Below, piece after piece: positions 37,905 through 50,402 of a DNA stretch of 64,000 bases. Positions within the stretch are counted from its first letter, which is position 1. Each line of letters starts with the position of its first letter. A program made the position numbers and the translations under genes. The DNA is taken from positions 11,656,001 through 11,720,000 of the forward strand of contig OX327702.1 of NCBI GenBank assembly GCA_946807835.1. Direction: 5' to 3'. The notes under the pieces were generated by a model that made no database searches, was not told the origin of the DNA, and worked only from the letters and a program-made list of their open reading frames with translations. Origin of the DNA: Ailanthus altissimus (taxonomy: Eukaryota > Streptophyta > Magnoliopsida > Sapindales > Simaroubaceae).

Positions 37905-40900
37905 CTTCCCCTTGAATTACACTATCTTAGTTGTATTTTACATTTATTAAAGAAAATTCTTGTGAGATAAAAACTAAGTAAAAATAAATACAACATTATA
38001 ATGTATAGTAGTAGTGAATATGCTTTAAGATTGTCTCATTAAAAACCTTGCGAGTAAAACCCAATAGGATAAATCTTAGTCAAAGAAAAAAAGAGTACAG
38101 TGCACATTTATATCAAATGCGAGTAAAATCCAATAAGATAAAACTTGATCGAAGAAAAAAAGAATACAGTGCACATTTATATCACATATGATTCTTCTTC
38201 TAAAAAAATGTGCTCTCTCTGATTAAATGCTCCATCTCAAAGTAACATCCATTAATTTATTGAGACGGCACATACCAACTTTGTAAATTAATTTATCAAA
38301 AGTTGACGTTGGTAGAGATTTAGTGAACAGACCTGTAAACTAATTTCTCAAATGGTAATTCTAGATTGAGTGTTTTTCTTATCATCGTCCTTAAACGATA
38401 TGGATCATTTTTAGGATCAAGAGATCGAATAATTATGGATGTACTTAATGGATGGACTTTATTCATATTGAATCTTCTTACAATCTTTTTAGTATTGATA
38501 GATCAATGGATAAATATACCATTTAATTTGTACTCAATTTGCAAGTCAAGACAATATTTAATTTTTCCCAAGTTTTTCATTTTAAATTTTCCTTTAAATA
38601 TTCTACAATCTTTAGGAGCTCTTTAGGAGTCATAATTAAATTCATGTCATTCATATGTATAGTTACAATGGCAAACCTAGATTCTGTCTTTTTTATACAT
38701 ACACATGAATATATTGAGTCATTAATATATTATTCTTTTATCAAGTATTCGTTTAGGTAGTTGTACCACATGCGCCCAGATTGTTTTAATCCATACAAAG
38801 ATTTTTATAACTTGATTGAATACAAATTGCGATTACATGCTTCAAGCATATTGAATCATTTAGGGATTTTTATATAAATATTTATGTCAAGTGACCTACA
38901 CAGGTAAGCTGTTACTGCATCCATAAGACATATGTCAAGCTTTTCTGAGACTGTCAAGCTTATAAAAAATTAAAATGTAATTGTGTCCATTATATGGTAA
39001 TAAGTTTTATCATAATCAATACCAGGTCTCTGTAAGAAACCTTGAATAATAAGTCTTACTTTGTATCTAATGACCTCATTATTTTCGTTACATTTTTGTA
39101 CAAAAATCTATTTATATCTATGAATTTGACATTTTCAGGTGTTCAGATGATAAGTTTAAATATTTCATACTTGGCTAAAGAAGTCAATTATATTTGAATT
39201 GCTTCTTTCTATAGAGCCAGTAATATTTTTATCTACATTGATCAATAGTTTAAGCTCAAAATTATCATTCATAATCTTAGTAGCTACTACAAATGAAAAC
39301 ACATTATCGGTAATTTTTTCATCACGTTTTCACATTTCTCCTATGTAAGCATAATTTGAACTTTTTTTATTTACTTTGAATTTCTTATACCTCTTCTAAG
39401 GTTAATGTCTCTTCTAGGGCTTCTGTCTCTTCGCGGACAAATGTTGTTTTTGGTACTTTTGTCTCTTCAATGACTCGTGTCTCTTTAAGGACTTATATCT
39501 CTTTGGTGACTTATATCCCTTTAGGGATCTCTTTAGGGACTATTAACTTTTCTAATGTTAGTGATTTAGAGTGACAGGACCCGACCTGAGACCCTCTACT
39601 ATAGATCCCAGCGGCCCTGCCGGGCACTCTGACGGAAGTTCCTCCGAACCTAACTGGGTAAGTTAAGAAATTCTGCGAGGCGAACCCCTTTTTAATTCTT
39701 GTTACTACTAAGAAGATCTAGTAATAAACATGAAAACGACTTTTTAGTTTTAAAAACAAACGGACAGAGTTTCCCCTGTTTTTCAGAAAATCCACATAAA
39801 CCTGCAAAGAAATTTCACTTCTAATTCCAACACATCTCAATTCTAGCAATTCGGACCTCCGGTCCTTTTCAAATCAAATCCAACACAACTCAATTATTTC
39901 GTGTAAATCATAAAATAAGTATAATCATAAAAGTAAAAATGATCATCATAAACTGGAAATCTCTTCTTCTTGATTCAACACATACTTACAAATATACATG
40001 CCTACAACTATTATGCATAAAGTAAAGAGTGCTATTAGCACATTTACATGTACAAAAATTATCTTTGGATTCGGCCCACTACTCAGCGATCGGAGAATCA
40101 GCAGCTTACGTTCTGAGACCTGCACCTGGGAAAGGGGTTTAAAACATAAAACATAAAACGAGTGAGCTAAAGGAGCTCAGTGAGTGTAAATGAGAATTCA
40201 ATTACAAGAATATTATACAAATATAGCAATTTCTAAAGTACATGCAGAAATTATGCTTCTAAAACGGATGTAAAATTGTAAAACGGTTTATAATATCATA
40301 TGCTAATGAAATCTTGCCGAGCGGGTTTTATCTACATCTTTGGAAAACTATATTCAGAATCTGTATAACATAATAACTACTGTGTGCATATCAATGCATA
40401 AATGCTATCGGTAAATCGAAAACTAGTAAAATCCTCGCTCGGCCATTTTCTTTCTAAATTGTACCAATGGTAACCCTAAAGCTCTATACCCACGCAGCGA
40501 CTCAACTAGCACCGCATACGTGAGTAGGTCACGGGGCACCTCAACTAGCAGCACCCACAGTGACATCTCAAGACATCTCACTGGCTACGCAGCGGAATCC
40601 TACATCGCATGCATATAGCGAGACAATATCCCGTACCCATAGAGCGACTCACATGACTCGACATCCCAACTTTCCGGAGTTAGTGACACACCCCCAAGAC
40701 CTGCCCATGTGCACGGGATATACCGGCCGGGTCTAATACAATCATCACCACTATAATCTGAGGGTACCAATGGCCTTAAAACAAATGCAGTAATTTTCAA
40801 ACTGTTTCACAAATCGATCATGTAAAAGCATGTCTATGAATATATCAAGATCATAAATCATGTTTATGCATCGAAAGCTCATAAAACATACATAGTCATT

Positions 40901-43460
40901 GTGCGAAAACATAATAACCGAAAAGTAAAAGAAATGGCAGATTTCCACTCACAACCGCTCCGTGCTCAATTTCGCTCCCGATTCCTGCTCCCGTTAACGC
41001 TCTCGGTTATCCTCACCTACGCGCCATAAATGACATTTAGAACCAAATCGAACACTAGAATCTCATTTAACTACTAAATGCCCTAATCGGCATACAAAGC
41101 CCGGAGGTAAACTACTTCTCGATTTTAGTTACGGAGCCATAATCGAAACTAACTCACCATCCGACGCCCTGAAAATTATTGAACACCTTATCATTTGATT
41201 GGACATACTTGCCCTTCACCTTTCCAACATGGACAATTATGTCCCATTTTCTTCATTTTTGGGTTTTTCATCAACCATATACATTCCATCCACAAAATGC
41301 ATCATTTACACACAACAATTCAATCAAAACACCACTCAATTCCTAACTTCCCTAAAGTGGCAGAATTTCACCCTAGGTTACAACACATTCCTTTTCTCAA
41401 TTTCTTGTTCCAATTACAACAAAATCATGCCAATTTCATTCTAAAGCCCTAATTACAATCAATTGAAATCTCTACAACAAAATCACCAAAAACCCTAATT
41501 CTCACCTTGCCAATTTCTTCAAATTGATGACTCCTTCAAGCTCCAAACTAGAATTTAACTCAATCTAAGCCAAGAATACACATAAGAACATCAATTAACA
41601 CATTCTTGAATTCTCACTTATCAAACTCATAAAAGATGCTTTTCTTACCTCTTTTTTTTGAATTTCCACTAATAGAGACTTTAATTGAGCTTAGGGATTG
41701 GTTTGTAACCTTAATTTGGCTTGATTACACATGAAAAATCATGAAAAAAAAACTTGAATAGTCACTGTAGCAGCACCCCCTTTGAAGCTCGAATTTCTCT
41801 CTTTTTTTTGGCTAAGTGTTGGTTTGATCTCTCTTCAAATTTCTACACACTTCTAACATATATATAGTGATCCCTCAATTTACCATTTTGCCCTTCAACT
41901 TACTTAAAACTTCTAATTTGCCATTAGTTAAAAACTAATTATGTAATTAGTTCATTTGTAACTATTTAGTTAGAATAGTTCAAAGAACTAACTAGAACTT
42001 CCAACTTGGCAATCCATGAGATTTCTTCTAATTGGTCCATTCTCTAATATATGGATTATGTTTCTCAACAAAGGCTTGTTCCATTCATAACCCTTAAATG
42101 GAAATTCATGTAGTAAATTAGAATTTTCTTTTCCAAGTCAATAGAGAAAAATTCTAAAAATATTCTAGGGTCGTCCGGCGCACCGATCAAGTGTGAAATT
42201 ACCAAATTAGGTCTGATATCTCTCACGTGCACTATAAAGAAAATATTTCTAATAGGGTTAAAATCGAGTAACCCTACGGTGTCTTATTTATTCTATACCG
42301 AAATCTAGGCGCCAATACTACTAATAGGGATTGGATATTACATAGAGAATGTAAATTTATTAGCTCGAGCATAATTTTTAATAGAATCTTGATTTTTTAC
42401 TTTCTTCTTTGACAAAACAATATTTTTTTCAACCAAGTGTCTGCCACGCTTCTAGCATGCAACAGACAATTCATAAGCTACCTTTTGATTAGATTGTTCT
42501 TGTAGAACAATCACCCGAGCTTGTGAATTAGTAGCTAGTATATATGACTTAGTCACTTTTGATGCGTTTTGTAAATGCACTTGGTAATTCATTTGTAATT
42601 ATTTTAAAATGAATAATGCTTCACAACTTTATTTTTATATTAATTTATGTAAGGATCCAAATAAGACATGGTAGTTATTTTTCAAGAAAGTTCATGCTTA
42701 CTTTAGGAGGCAATTTTCTTTTCCCTAATAATAGGAATATTGTTTCATCAAAATGGCAATTCACAAATCATACGGTAAATAGATCACCATCAGGGGTTTA
42801 AAATATCTTATAATTAATGGTGAGTTAAAACCACCATAAAATCCCCAAACGATGTTGAGGTCCTATTTTAGTGTATTATGGGGTGATATAATCGTTAAGG
42901 ATTTTGCTAATCCATTTTTGTGTGAACATGTGGTACAAGATGTTCTACATCGATTCTCACTAATGATAATAGTCATTAAATATTTTAGATATAAACTCAT
43001 CAACATTATTTAAACATATGATTTTAGTAAGGTAGTATGAAACTGTGTCCTTAATCTAATAATTTGTGCTAATAATCTAGCGAATACAATATTTCGTATA
43101 GATAGTAAACAAACATGTGATTATCATATAGTTGCATTAATCAAAATTATAGAAAATCAAAACAAAAAATCTACTTGGTAAATGAATTTGATCTATAAAT
43201 ATCTCCTTGAAAATTTGTAAAAATGATGGAAATTCTAGACCAATCTTAGAAAGGATGGTCTAACTATAAATTTGACTTGTGAGCAAGTGGTACAAAAACT
43301 CTCATTAAACAATAGAATCTTCAAGTTCTTTAATAGATTTCTATGAGAATTTTCAATGGTCCTATGCATCACATTTGATCATGGATGACTAAGACATACT
43401 AAATGATAAGCATCTTTTGGATCACTGAACTTTTGGTTCATTACTGTACAGCTTTTAAAT
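37905..43460 (-). pseudogene. Copia family G pol remnant, split by B2
   Basis: Minus-strand order from high coordinate: integrase DPKDAYHLVCLSHP and HRNLLKNLKILL (43400-43280), RIDVEHLVPHVHT (about 42960), GFNSPLIIRYFKPL (about 42800), then B2, RT with LIMTPKELLKIVEYLKENLK near 38630-38570, and KVHPLSTSIIIRSLD near 38450. The tail LVYRSVH..ISTNVNF is near 38330. These are well-known blocks of a common plant copia polyprotein, different from family A. The RNase H part is largely deleted and stops are frequent. Inserted B2 removes 39572-42342. Parts of 38900-39570 are too decayed to assign residue by residue. Confidence 0.83.
39572..42342 (-). mobile_element. Gypsy-type solo LTR B2 (2771 bp)
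   Basis: Starts TGACAGGACCCGACC and ends GGATATTACA in plus view, with exact target duplication TAGAG at 39567-39571 and 42343-42347. It is collinear with B1 over the whole length. The minus-strand TATA box is at about 41857-41867. CACTGTAGCAGCAC is at 41763-41776, downstream of the TATA box in element orientation. The minus-strand start TGTAATATCC and end GGTCGGGTCCTGTCA favour a chromovirus LTR. Open frames inside have no domains. Confidence 0.92.
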
Positions 43461-43504
43461 GAATAATACATACTAAATGATAAGCATCTTGTACCCTCAT
43501 GGTC
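43406..43504. repeat. 23 bp direct repeat near the G-gypsy junction
   Basis: ACATACTAAATGATAAGCATCTT occurs at about 43394 and again at about 43469, with about 52 bp between. The first copy is part of the copia G integrase; the second abuts gypsy sequence. It may mark a small tandem duplication at the join. Confidence 0.7.
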
Positions 43505-44059
43505 ATCTCCTATTTTTAAACATCAATGATCATACGTCCTATGGCTAGGAAGGGTCTTCCTAGGATGATAGAGATCTCATTGTCTTCTTCCTTGTCTAGA
43601 ATGATGAAATCAGCAAGAAAGATGAATTTGTCCACCTTTACTAGCACATCCTCTATAATTCCTTTTAGGTACGCTAGAGAGTGATCAAAAAGTTGAAGTG
43701 TGACATTAGTGGGCTTTGCTTCTCTTAAACCTAACCTTTTGTAGACGGAGAGGGACATGAGATTAATGCTCGCTCTTAGATCGCATTGAGCTTAAGAGAA
43801 AACCTTTTTTATAAAATAACGCTACACTCTTCTGTCAATGCTACAATCTTATAATAATCTAATTCTATCTTTTTTGAAATGATTCTCTTCATGAACTTAA
43901 CACAGCTAGGCATTTATTCAAGCGCATCTATAAAAGGAATATTGATATATAATTTATTAAAAACTTCAAGAATTTTAGAAAACTGCTTATCTAAATTCTT
44001 TTTTTTGTAGCCTCTAAGGGAATGGTGGAGATAAAATGCATAATGACATAGGTTATTTT
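43505..44059 (-). pseudogene. Athila-type gypsy gag end and protease fragment
   Basis: Minus-strand reading from high coordinate: KKKNLDKQFSKILEVFNKLYINIPFIDALE (44025-43915), PSCVKFMKRIISKK, ALTEECS, then MSLSVYKRLGLREAKPT (43758) and GIIEDVLVKVDKF, DFIILDKEEDNEI, ILGRPFLAIGR (43516). This is the typical end of gag through retropepsin of Athila/Tat elements, including the LGRPFLA segment of protease. Stops occur at about 43790 and 43910. It is cut at 44059 by LTR A8. Confidence 0.85.
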
Positions 44060-46083
44060 TGTTAGGGTTGTGCCTACGTGCCATCCCAGTTTTGTATAAA
44101 CATTTGATAACTATACAGAGCATATTTTGTTATATCGCTAATTACGTGCCATCAATATAGTTCAATGCTTGTTATATTACAGACTCTGTATTATTTAGAG
44201 GAATTCAGATAAGGTCTAAAAGAATTTAGATTGGTGCAAAGAGTTAGTAAATATTCCAAGAGTTAGAACACTGTCCATAACGGGACAAAGACCTCAGAAT
44301 ATGCTTATAATTATATAGTTGCAAGAGTTGCAAAGGGTTGCTAAGATGTGTCATTATACAAGCATGTTCTTAAATATATTATTCCTGATCTATTTATACT
44401 GACGCAAGTCTGTTGGTAGATCTCATTAATTCACATAGATAAGTGTATATCTATATCGTTCCTAGCTGACCATGATCTTAGATTGTATGGGCATACGGGT
44501 ATTTAGTTAGGATTGAGTACTGAACAGACTTATGAGAATCCCAATAGACATCCTATGTTGCCATCAATGGAAGGTCCTCTTGAGTTAAGTAGTATACGTA
44601 GTCCTCTGACCTAAGCACCACGGTGGGCTTGTGAGTGATCTACTATGCTTTGGTTTTATACATGTCATAAACCTTTCATGGTCTGACCGCTGGGTGTCGC
44701 TGGGTATGGTCCGATGCTCATGGAATCTGATGTGTGTAGATATGGGATCCATTAACTCTCATAGAGAGTGATATATCCAGATATTCTAAGATAGTATCTC
44801 AAGAAAGTCTTATGGCCATAACAGTGAACCCGGAAAAGGATTTTCTATAGGGTTAAACAATATGGCGAAAAGTTTTCTTATATTGTTCAGTGAGATACCA
44901 TTCTGGAGATACGTTTATAAATGAGCACATGGAGATTTGATGGTGTTGATTTATGTCCTCACACATCTAAGATATATATGATGGAAGGACTATACGTATG
45001 CGTTGTAACCTCAACTTGCATGGTTCAATATGCTGATTTATAATATTCGTGACATGTGTGTGGGGCATTGCTCACTGACTTATGGAATAGTTCTATTTGA
45101 CAAATTAGGTATGGACCTAAGGAATCCCGCGTTACGGATTGTACTGGTTGTGTATTGGGACAGAGTACTAGATCGAATTGTTTAATCCAGTAATATCCAA
45201 CACTACCACGGGAATACGTGCGTGTCTATGTTTAAGTGTTAAATACAACAATTAGTCAATAATAGTTATTCACTAATTGTATAATAACACGTGGTACATT
45301 GTGCACCCTCGGTTGATTTTACCCAAGTATGGTATTTGACGGGACCCGCTAAGGGGTATACTTTGTAACTATTTAAGAGGGGCAAAATGGTCATTTCATA
45401 CTATAATTATTCAATTGTTAAATAATCATAATATCTCTATTAAAATATATTATTTTATAACATTATATATGTTAATACTATAATATATATTTATGCATGA
45501 TTGTTGTCATGCATTTATATATATAAAATATTATTTATTATTATTTTACCTTAAGCGGCTAAATATTATTATTTTAATATATAATATTATTATAATAATT
45601 AAATTAAAGATATATATGTGTGAAAAACGTGAAAGGGAAGTGTGGAAAAAGATAATTGTTATTTTTTCTTTTCCTTTTTCGTTTTGCTCTTAAAAATAGG
45701 TGAGGAGCAATTGTTGCTTCTTTTTTCTTCTATTGGAAAGAAAGAGTAAAATAAAATAGTCGGCCATTTTAGGGAGGTTAAGGGTTAATCCTGTGCCGGA
45801 TTGAGGCGCTGTTGTTATATCTCGCTAAGCCCACCAAGTTGGTGACTAGAACTGCCTAGGAGTAAGACTCCGGGCGGACTCACTGTATATACGTGTAAAA
45901 TGTTACATGTTCTAGTGAATTCTCAACTTTACTTCTGATATATTAATTTAATTAATATATATATTTATGTATTTATTGTATGTTTTAAATGTTCCGTTGT
46001 GTCAAATATGTATGAGATACGTACTTTTTGCAATAAACATTATTGCACATATACACACCCATGTATATTTTGATCCCCTAACA
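44060..46083 (+). mobile_element. Family A LTR A8, 5' LTR of element 4 (2024 bp)
   Basis: Starts TGTTAGGGTTGTGCCTACG and ends GATCCCCTAACA. A degenerate primer binding site follows after four bases. Inner landmarks match A7. No 3' partner is present, because pol is cut at 49843. Confidence 0.92.
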
Positions 46084-46087
46084 TAAA

Positions 46088-46099
46088 TAGTGTCAGAGC
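46088..46099 (+). promoter_or_regulatory. Primer binding site of element 4, mutated
   Basis: TAGTGTCAGAGC differs at two positions from the tRNA-Met complement TGGTATCAGAGC present in element 3. Confidence 0.85.
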
Positions 46100-46194
46100 C
46101 GATTTTGTGACATTTGGGTATTTTTTGAGTGAACAGAGAAAAATGACCCAGCATAAACGGCGCGTTTCAAGTGTTAAAATGAATATGCCAAAAG

Positions 46195-46345
46195 GGGTGT
46201 GCTGGAGACCTGACGCTGGCCAGCTCGCGTTGTGACGCTGAAGGTTTTGCCTCCAGCGCCGCCTCTTAAAAGGATGGGCGCTACGGTACTGCGGGTTTGA
46301 CCTCCTAGTGCTGGTAATCTGGCTCCGCAGCGCAGGTACTATTCA
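46195..46345 (+). repeat. GC-rich cassette in element 4 leader
   Basis: GACGCTGGCCAGCTCGCG, CTCCAGCGCCGCC, GGGCGCTACGG and CTCCGCAGCGCAGG words stand out from AT-rich flanks. It starts about 100 bp after the primer binding site and is half the length of the element 3 block. Confidence 0.7.
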
Positions 46346-46710
46346 CTTAAACAGTAGCAAATTAATATTATTTTTTACTGTTCACATGCTACTCTAATTT
46401 TGAACAGTGTTCCAAACTTAATTTTACATGTGTAGGGTTTATAAGATGTAATGGTAAAAGTTATCGGTCTGCATTATAAATCGGGATCAATTTTTCTATA
46501 TTAAGAGCCACAATGAGAACCCTACTGGTGGGGGTTATGTTGATATAGAAAAATTGATTAATTGAGAACCACCTCCTAATGAGATGGGGATTTAAAAGAT
46601 AGAATAATCTCTCTTAATCAGATTAAAGAATATTACATTATGAGATAATATTTTATTTTGATCCGTCTTGTCAATACAGTGTTGACTAGCCACATTGGCC
46701 TTTTTCTAAT

Positions 46711-47000
46711 ATTGCTACAGCATGAGGGACTTGGTTGGTTGGGCTTGAACTATATTGATTAAACATGAGATGAGGCAAATATATACGAACATATTGCCAA
46801 ATATTGCTACAGCATAAGGGTAGTATCAGTAACATATATTTGAGTATTGACAAGTTAATCTGAAATACACTTACCCAATATTGCTATAGCGTGAGGATAA
46901 GGTGTATTCAGGATTAAATGGTAAAGGGTTGTATGAGATGCAATTGAAAAATATTGTCTACCTATTGGGTTTACAAAGACCAATATTGCTACAACGTGAG
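46711..47000 (+). repeat. Four TTGCTACAGCGTGAGG words in element 4 leader
   Basis: ATTGCTACAGCATGAGGG (46711), ATTGCTACAGCATAAGGG (46803), ATTGCTATAGCGTGAGG (46879) and ATTGCTACAACGTGAGG (46984) repeat at the spacing seen in element 3. Each follows AATATT here and (A)TC there. Confidence 0.85.
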
Positions 47001-50000
47001 GTTGGAGTAAATTCTAATGGGTCTACTTCTCGCTGTATAGTTTAAAAGAGTTTAAAATATCATTTTTCTGTTTGAGAGATTATCAATATTATGTAAAACA
47101 GTGGGAGGGCATTTTAAATTTAAAAATGTATAATTGTTATACCCATGATTTAAAACATATTATTAGTGATTTAACAAATTTTGCTGACATCTCCTATTTG
47201 TTTTGTCTTATGCTAAATTTGATCTAATGGCCTTTACAAATCCTTTGACACGTATACTGAATGCATACCAGCTCAAAGGCACTGAGAATGATTCAAATTG
47301 GCTCATGAATCTCAGAATTGTTCTGGATTCAGAGAGGTTCGAATATGCTATTAATCAGAAATTGCCCAGAGGTGTTTCTGATGATGTCATTCCTGAGGAA
47401 AGGGAGACACATTAGAAATGGTTGGATAATGATTTAAAAGTTAAATTGTACGTCTTTGCCTCAATGTCTATAGAATTACAGTGGGACCATGTCCGTATAG
47501 ATAGTGCTAATAGCATTATGCTACATTTGAAGGAGCTCTTTGGCGATCAACCTCAGGTTGAGTTGTACAGTGTTGCCAAGGCCCTGTTCAGGCTAGACTA
47601 AACGATGGGAGTTCGGTTAGTCCCTATGTACTTAAGATGATTAGTTACATCGAGAAGTTAGAGGCTATGGACATATCTCTGAATAATAACTTGGGGAATA
47701 GTTTGATTCTCAATTGCTGCCACGGTCATTTTCACAATTTATTATGACCTTTAATATGCAAGGATGGGCACTGGAAGCGCAACTGTCTAAGGTACTTTGC
47801 CATTGTGAAGAAGACTTCTTCAGGTATATGCTTGACCATTATTGACATTTCTTTAGCATTTGATTCTTGTACTGGCTGGGTATTAGATACTGCATGTTTT
47901 TCTCACATCTACAATGTGTTGTAGGGAATGAGAAAAGTTAGGATGCTACAACCTGGAGAAGTAATGCTTAGAGCAGGAAATGAAGAGTTCCTGCAAGTCC
48001 AAGCTGTTGGACATTTTGATTTGCTTCTCCCGTGTAATAGAACAATTATTTTGTATAATTTTTATTTTGTACCCAATATCATTAGGCAAATTGTATGCCT
48101 TCCTGTGCTTGACAGTAAAGGATATCGTGTAAATATATAGAATCGTTCTTTGTATTTATATAATATACATGATGTTTTATTAGTTGAGTGTCAGTTAGTC
48201 AATGGATATTATATATTGGATATAGTGAGAAATGCCATGAATATACAAGCTAGTTCTACTAACAAACATCCAAGATTGGAAACTTTGAATAAAACTGAAA
48301 TGTGGCATATAAGATTAGGCCATATAGGTGTGAGACGTCTAACCCGTCTGGTTAAGGATGATCAGATACTTGATTTGACCATGGAATCTTATTCAGTTTG
48401 TGAATCTTATATTCAAGGAAAGATGACCAAATCTTCATTTACTGGTGTTGGACATCGTGCCTCTAGTTTAGTAGAATTGATACATAGTAATGTATGCGGT
48501 CCAATGAATCACGCTATAGTTATGTGTTCCTTTTGAAACATTAGTCAGAAAACTTTGAAAAGTTCAAAGAATTCTTACTTGAAGTAAAGAAACAAACTGC
48601 ATTTGCATTAAATGTATTTGATCAGATCGAGGCAGTGAGTAGATGGGCAATGATTTTTTGGATTACTTAAAGGAGAATGGGATTCTCGCTCAATATTGTC
48701 CTTCAGGCACTGTGTAACACAATGGTGTTTCGAAAAAAGATAAATTGGACTTTATTGGATATAGTTCGATCGATGATGAGCTTTACCGATCTTTCAGAAT
48801 ACTTGTAGGGTTATGCTCTGGAAACTGCTACTCATATTCTGAATAAAGTTCCATCTAAAGCTATTCCTACTACTCCACATGAGATGCTGAATGGTAGAAA
48901 ACTGAGTTTTACATATCTTAAGATTTGGGATTGTCTTGTTTACGTAAGAGTTATGCAACAGGATAAACTTACACCCGTGGCATATAAGTATAGATTTATT
49001 GGGTATCCCAAGAATTCAATAGGATACCAATTCTATGATCCAGAGGAACGAAATGTGTTCGTTGTTTGGAATGCCATTTTTCTTGAGAAATAGTTTCCAG
49101 AGGATCGTAAGGATTGTAGAAAGATTATACTTGATGGAGTCAATCAAGAACCTGATAAACTGTAGATGAATACTGAAGTTCAAGTAAGCAGTGTACCTTT
49201 AACACACCCTCCACGTAGGTCTGAAGGGATGTCTAGGCCACCTGTTAGGTATGGTCAGATGCCTGAAGGTGCACTTGGGGTTTTCTTGTTAGAAGGAAAC
49301 AATCATTTGACTTACAGGGAGTCGATGTTAGACATTGACTCGAGAAAGTGGCAAGAAGCCGTAAAATTTGAAATTGATACTATGCATCAAAATCAAGTCT
49401 AGAACTTGGTTCTGCTTCCTGAAGGAATTGTTTCTATCGATTATACATGGATTTACAAATGAAAGCGAGGGTCTAATGGAAAGGTAAAGACCTTCAAAGC
49501 TCAACTTGTGGCAAAAGGTTATGCTCAACAATCTAGGATCGATTATGAGGAGACTTTTGCACCGGTTGTGATGCTAAAGTCGATTAGGATTTTGTTGGCA
49601 CTTACTACATACTATAAATTTGCGATTTGACAAATAGATGTAAAGACGGCGTTCCTGAATGGATACCTCAAGGAAGATATTCATGGAAAAGCCTGAAGGT
49701 TTTACATCCAGCTAGACTTCTGGTTAAGTGTTCAAGCTAAAAAAGTCCATTTATGAACTTAAACAAGCCTCACAGAGCTGGAATCATCGTTTTGATAAGG
49801 TAATCAAAAAGTCTGGTTTCATAAAAAATAAGAAAGAAGCTTGTGTTAGGGTCGGTGCTTACGTGCCATCCCTGAATGTACATATATTTATGTATTTATA
49901 CAAGTGTACATTCCCATTAAATCGTTAATACCAATTTATATGGTACTATGCATGTAACATTACAAACATTGTACGATCTGAAAGAGTTCAGATCAGATCT

Positions 50001-50402
50001 AAAGGAGTTTAGATAAGGGTTCATGGTTAGCCATGCTGAGAGATATAAATGCTAAATTTTAGCACAACTAAGGGTTAGCTGGTTATAATACTCAGCATAT
50101 CTAAGAGTTGGAGCCTTATCTATAATGGGATATAGACATAGGAATATACTAGTGACTACATAGTTGCAAGAGTTGCAATCAGGTGCTAGAAAATGCTAGT
50201 TGAGCAAGTATGTTCTCGAATAATTGCCCTTGATCTATTTCTACTGATGTGGGTCTGTTGGTGGATACCTTTATAATATAGATCAGCATATGTCGTACCT
50301 ATAGGGTATAGATGGTCGTTCCTAATCGACTGTGAGCTTGGAGCTCGTATTGACATATGGGTATCCAGTTAGGACTGGATATAGGATAGACTTACGAGGG
50401 CC

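Larger units (their letters stand above)
46100..49843 (+). pseudogene. Copia family A element 4: leader, gag, protease, integrase and RT start
   Basis: Best preserved coding copy here. Gag starts at about 47203 (NPLTRILNAYQLKGTEN, RIVLDSERFEYAI, RGVSDDVIPEE) and runs to a zinc-knuckle-like CKDGHWKRNC near 47760. The protease region DISLAFDSCTGWVLDTACFSHI (with T-A in place of the expected T-G of the active site) is at about 47850-47910. Integrase begins with WHIRLGHIGVRRLTRLVKDD near 48303. RT begins near 49330 (WQEAVKFEIDTM), with DVKTAFLNGYLKED-like text near 49640, and ends at SGFIKNKKEA, just before LTR A9. The catalytic YVDD, RNase H and 3' LTR are missing. Several stops and frameshifts remain. 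Confidence 0.9.
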
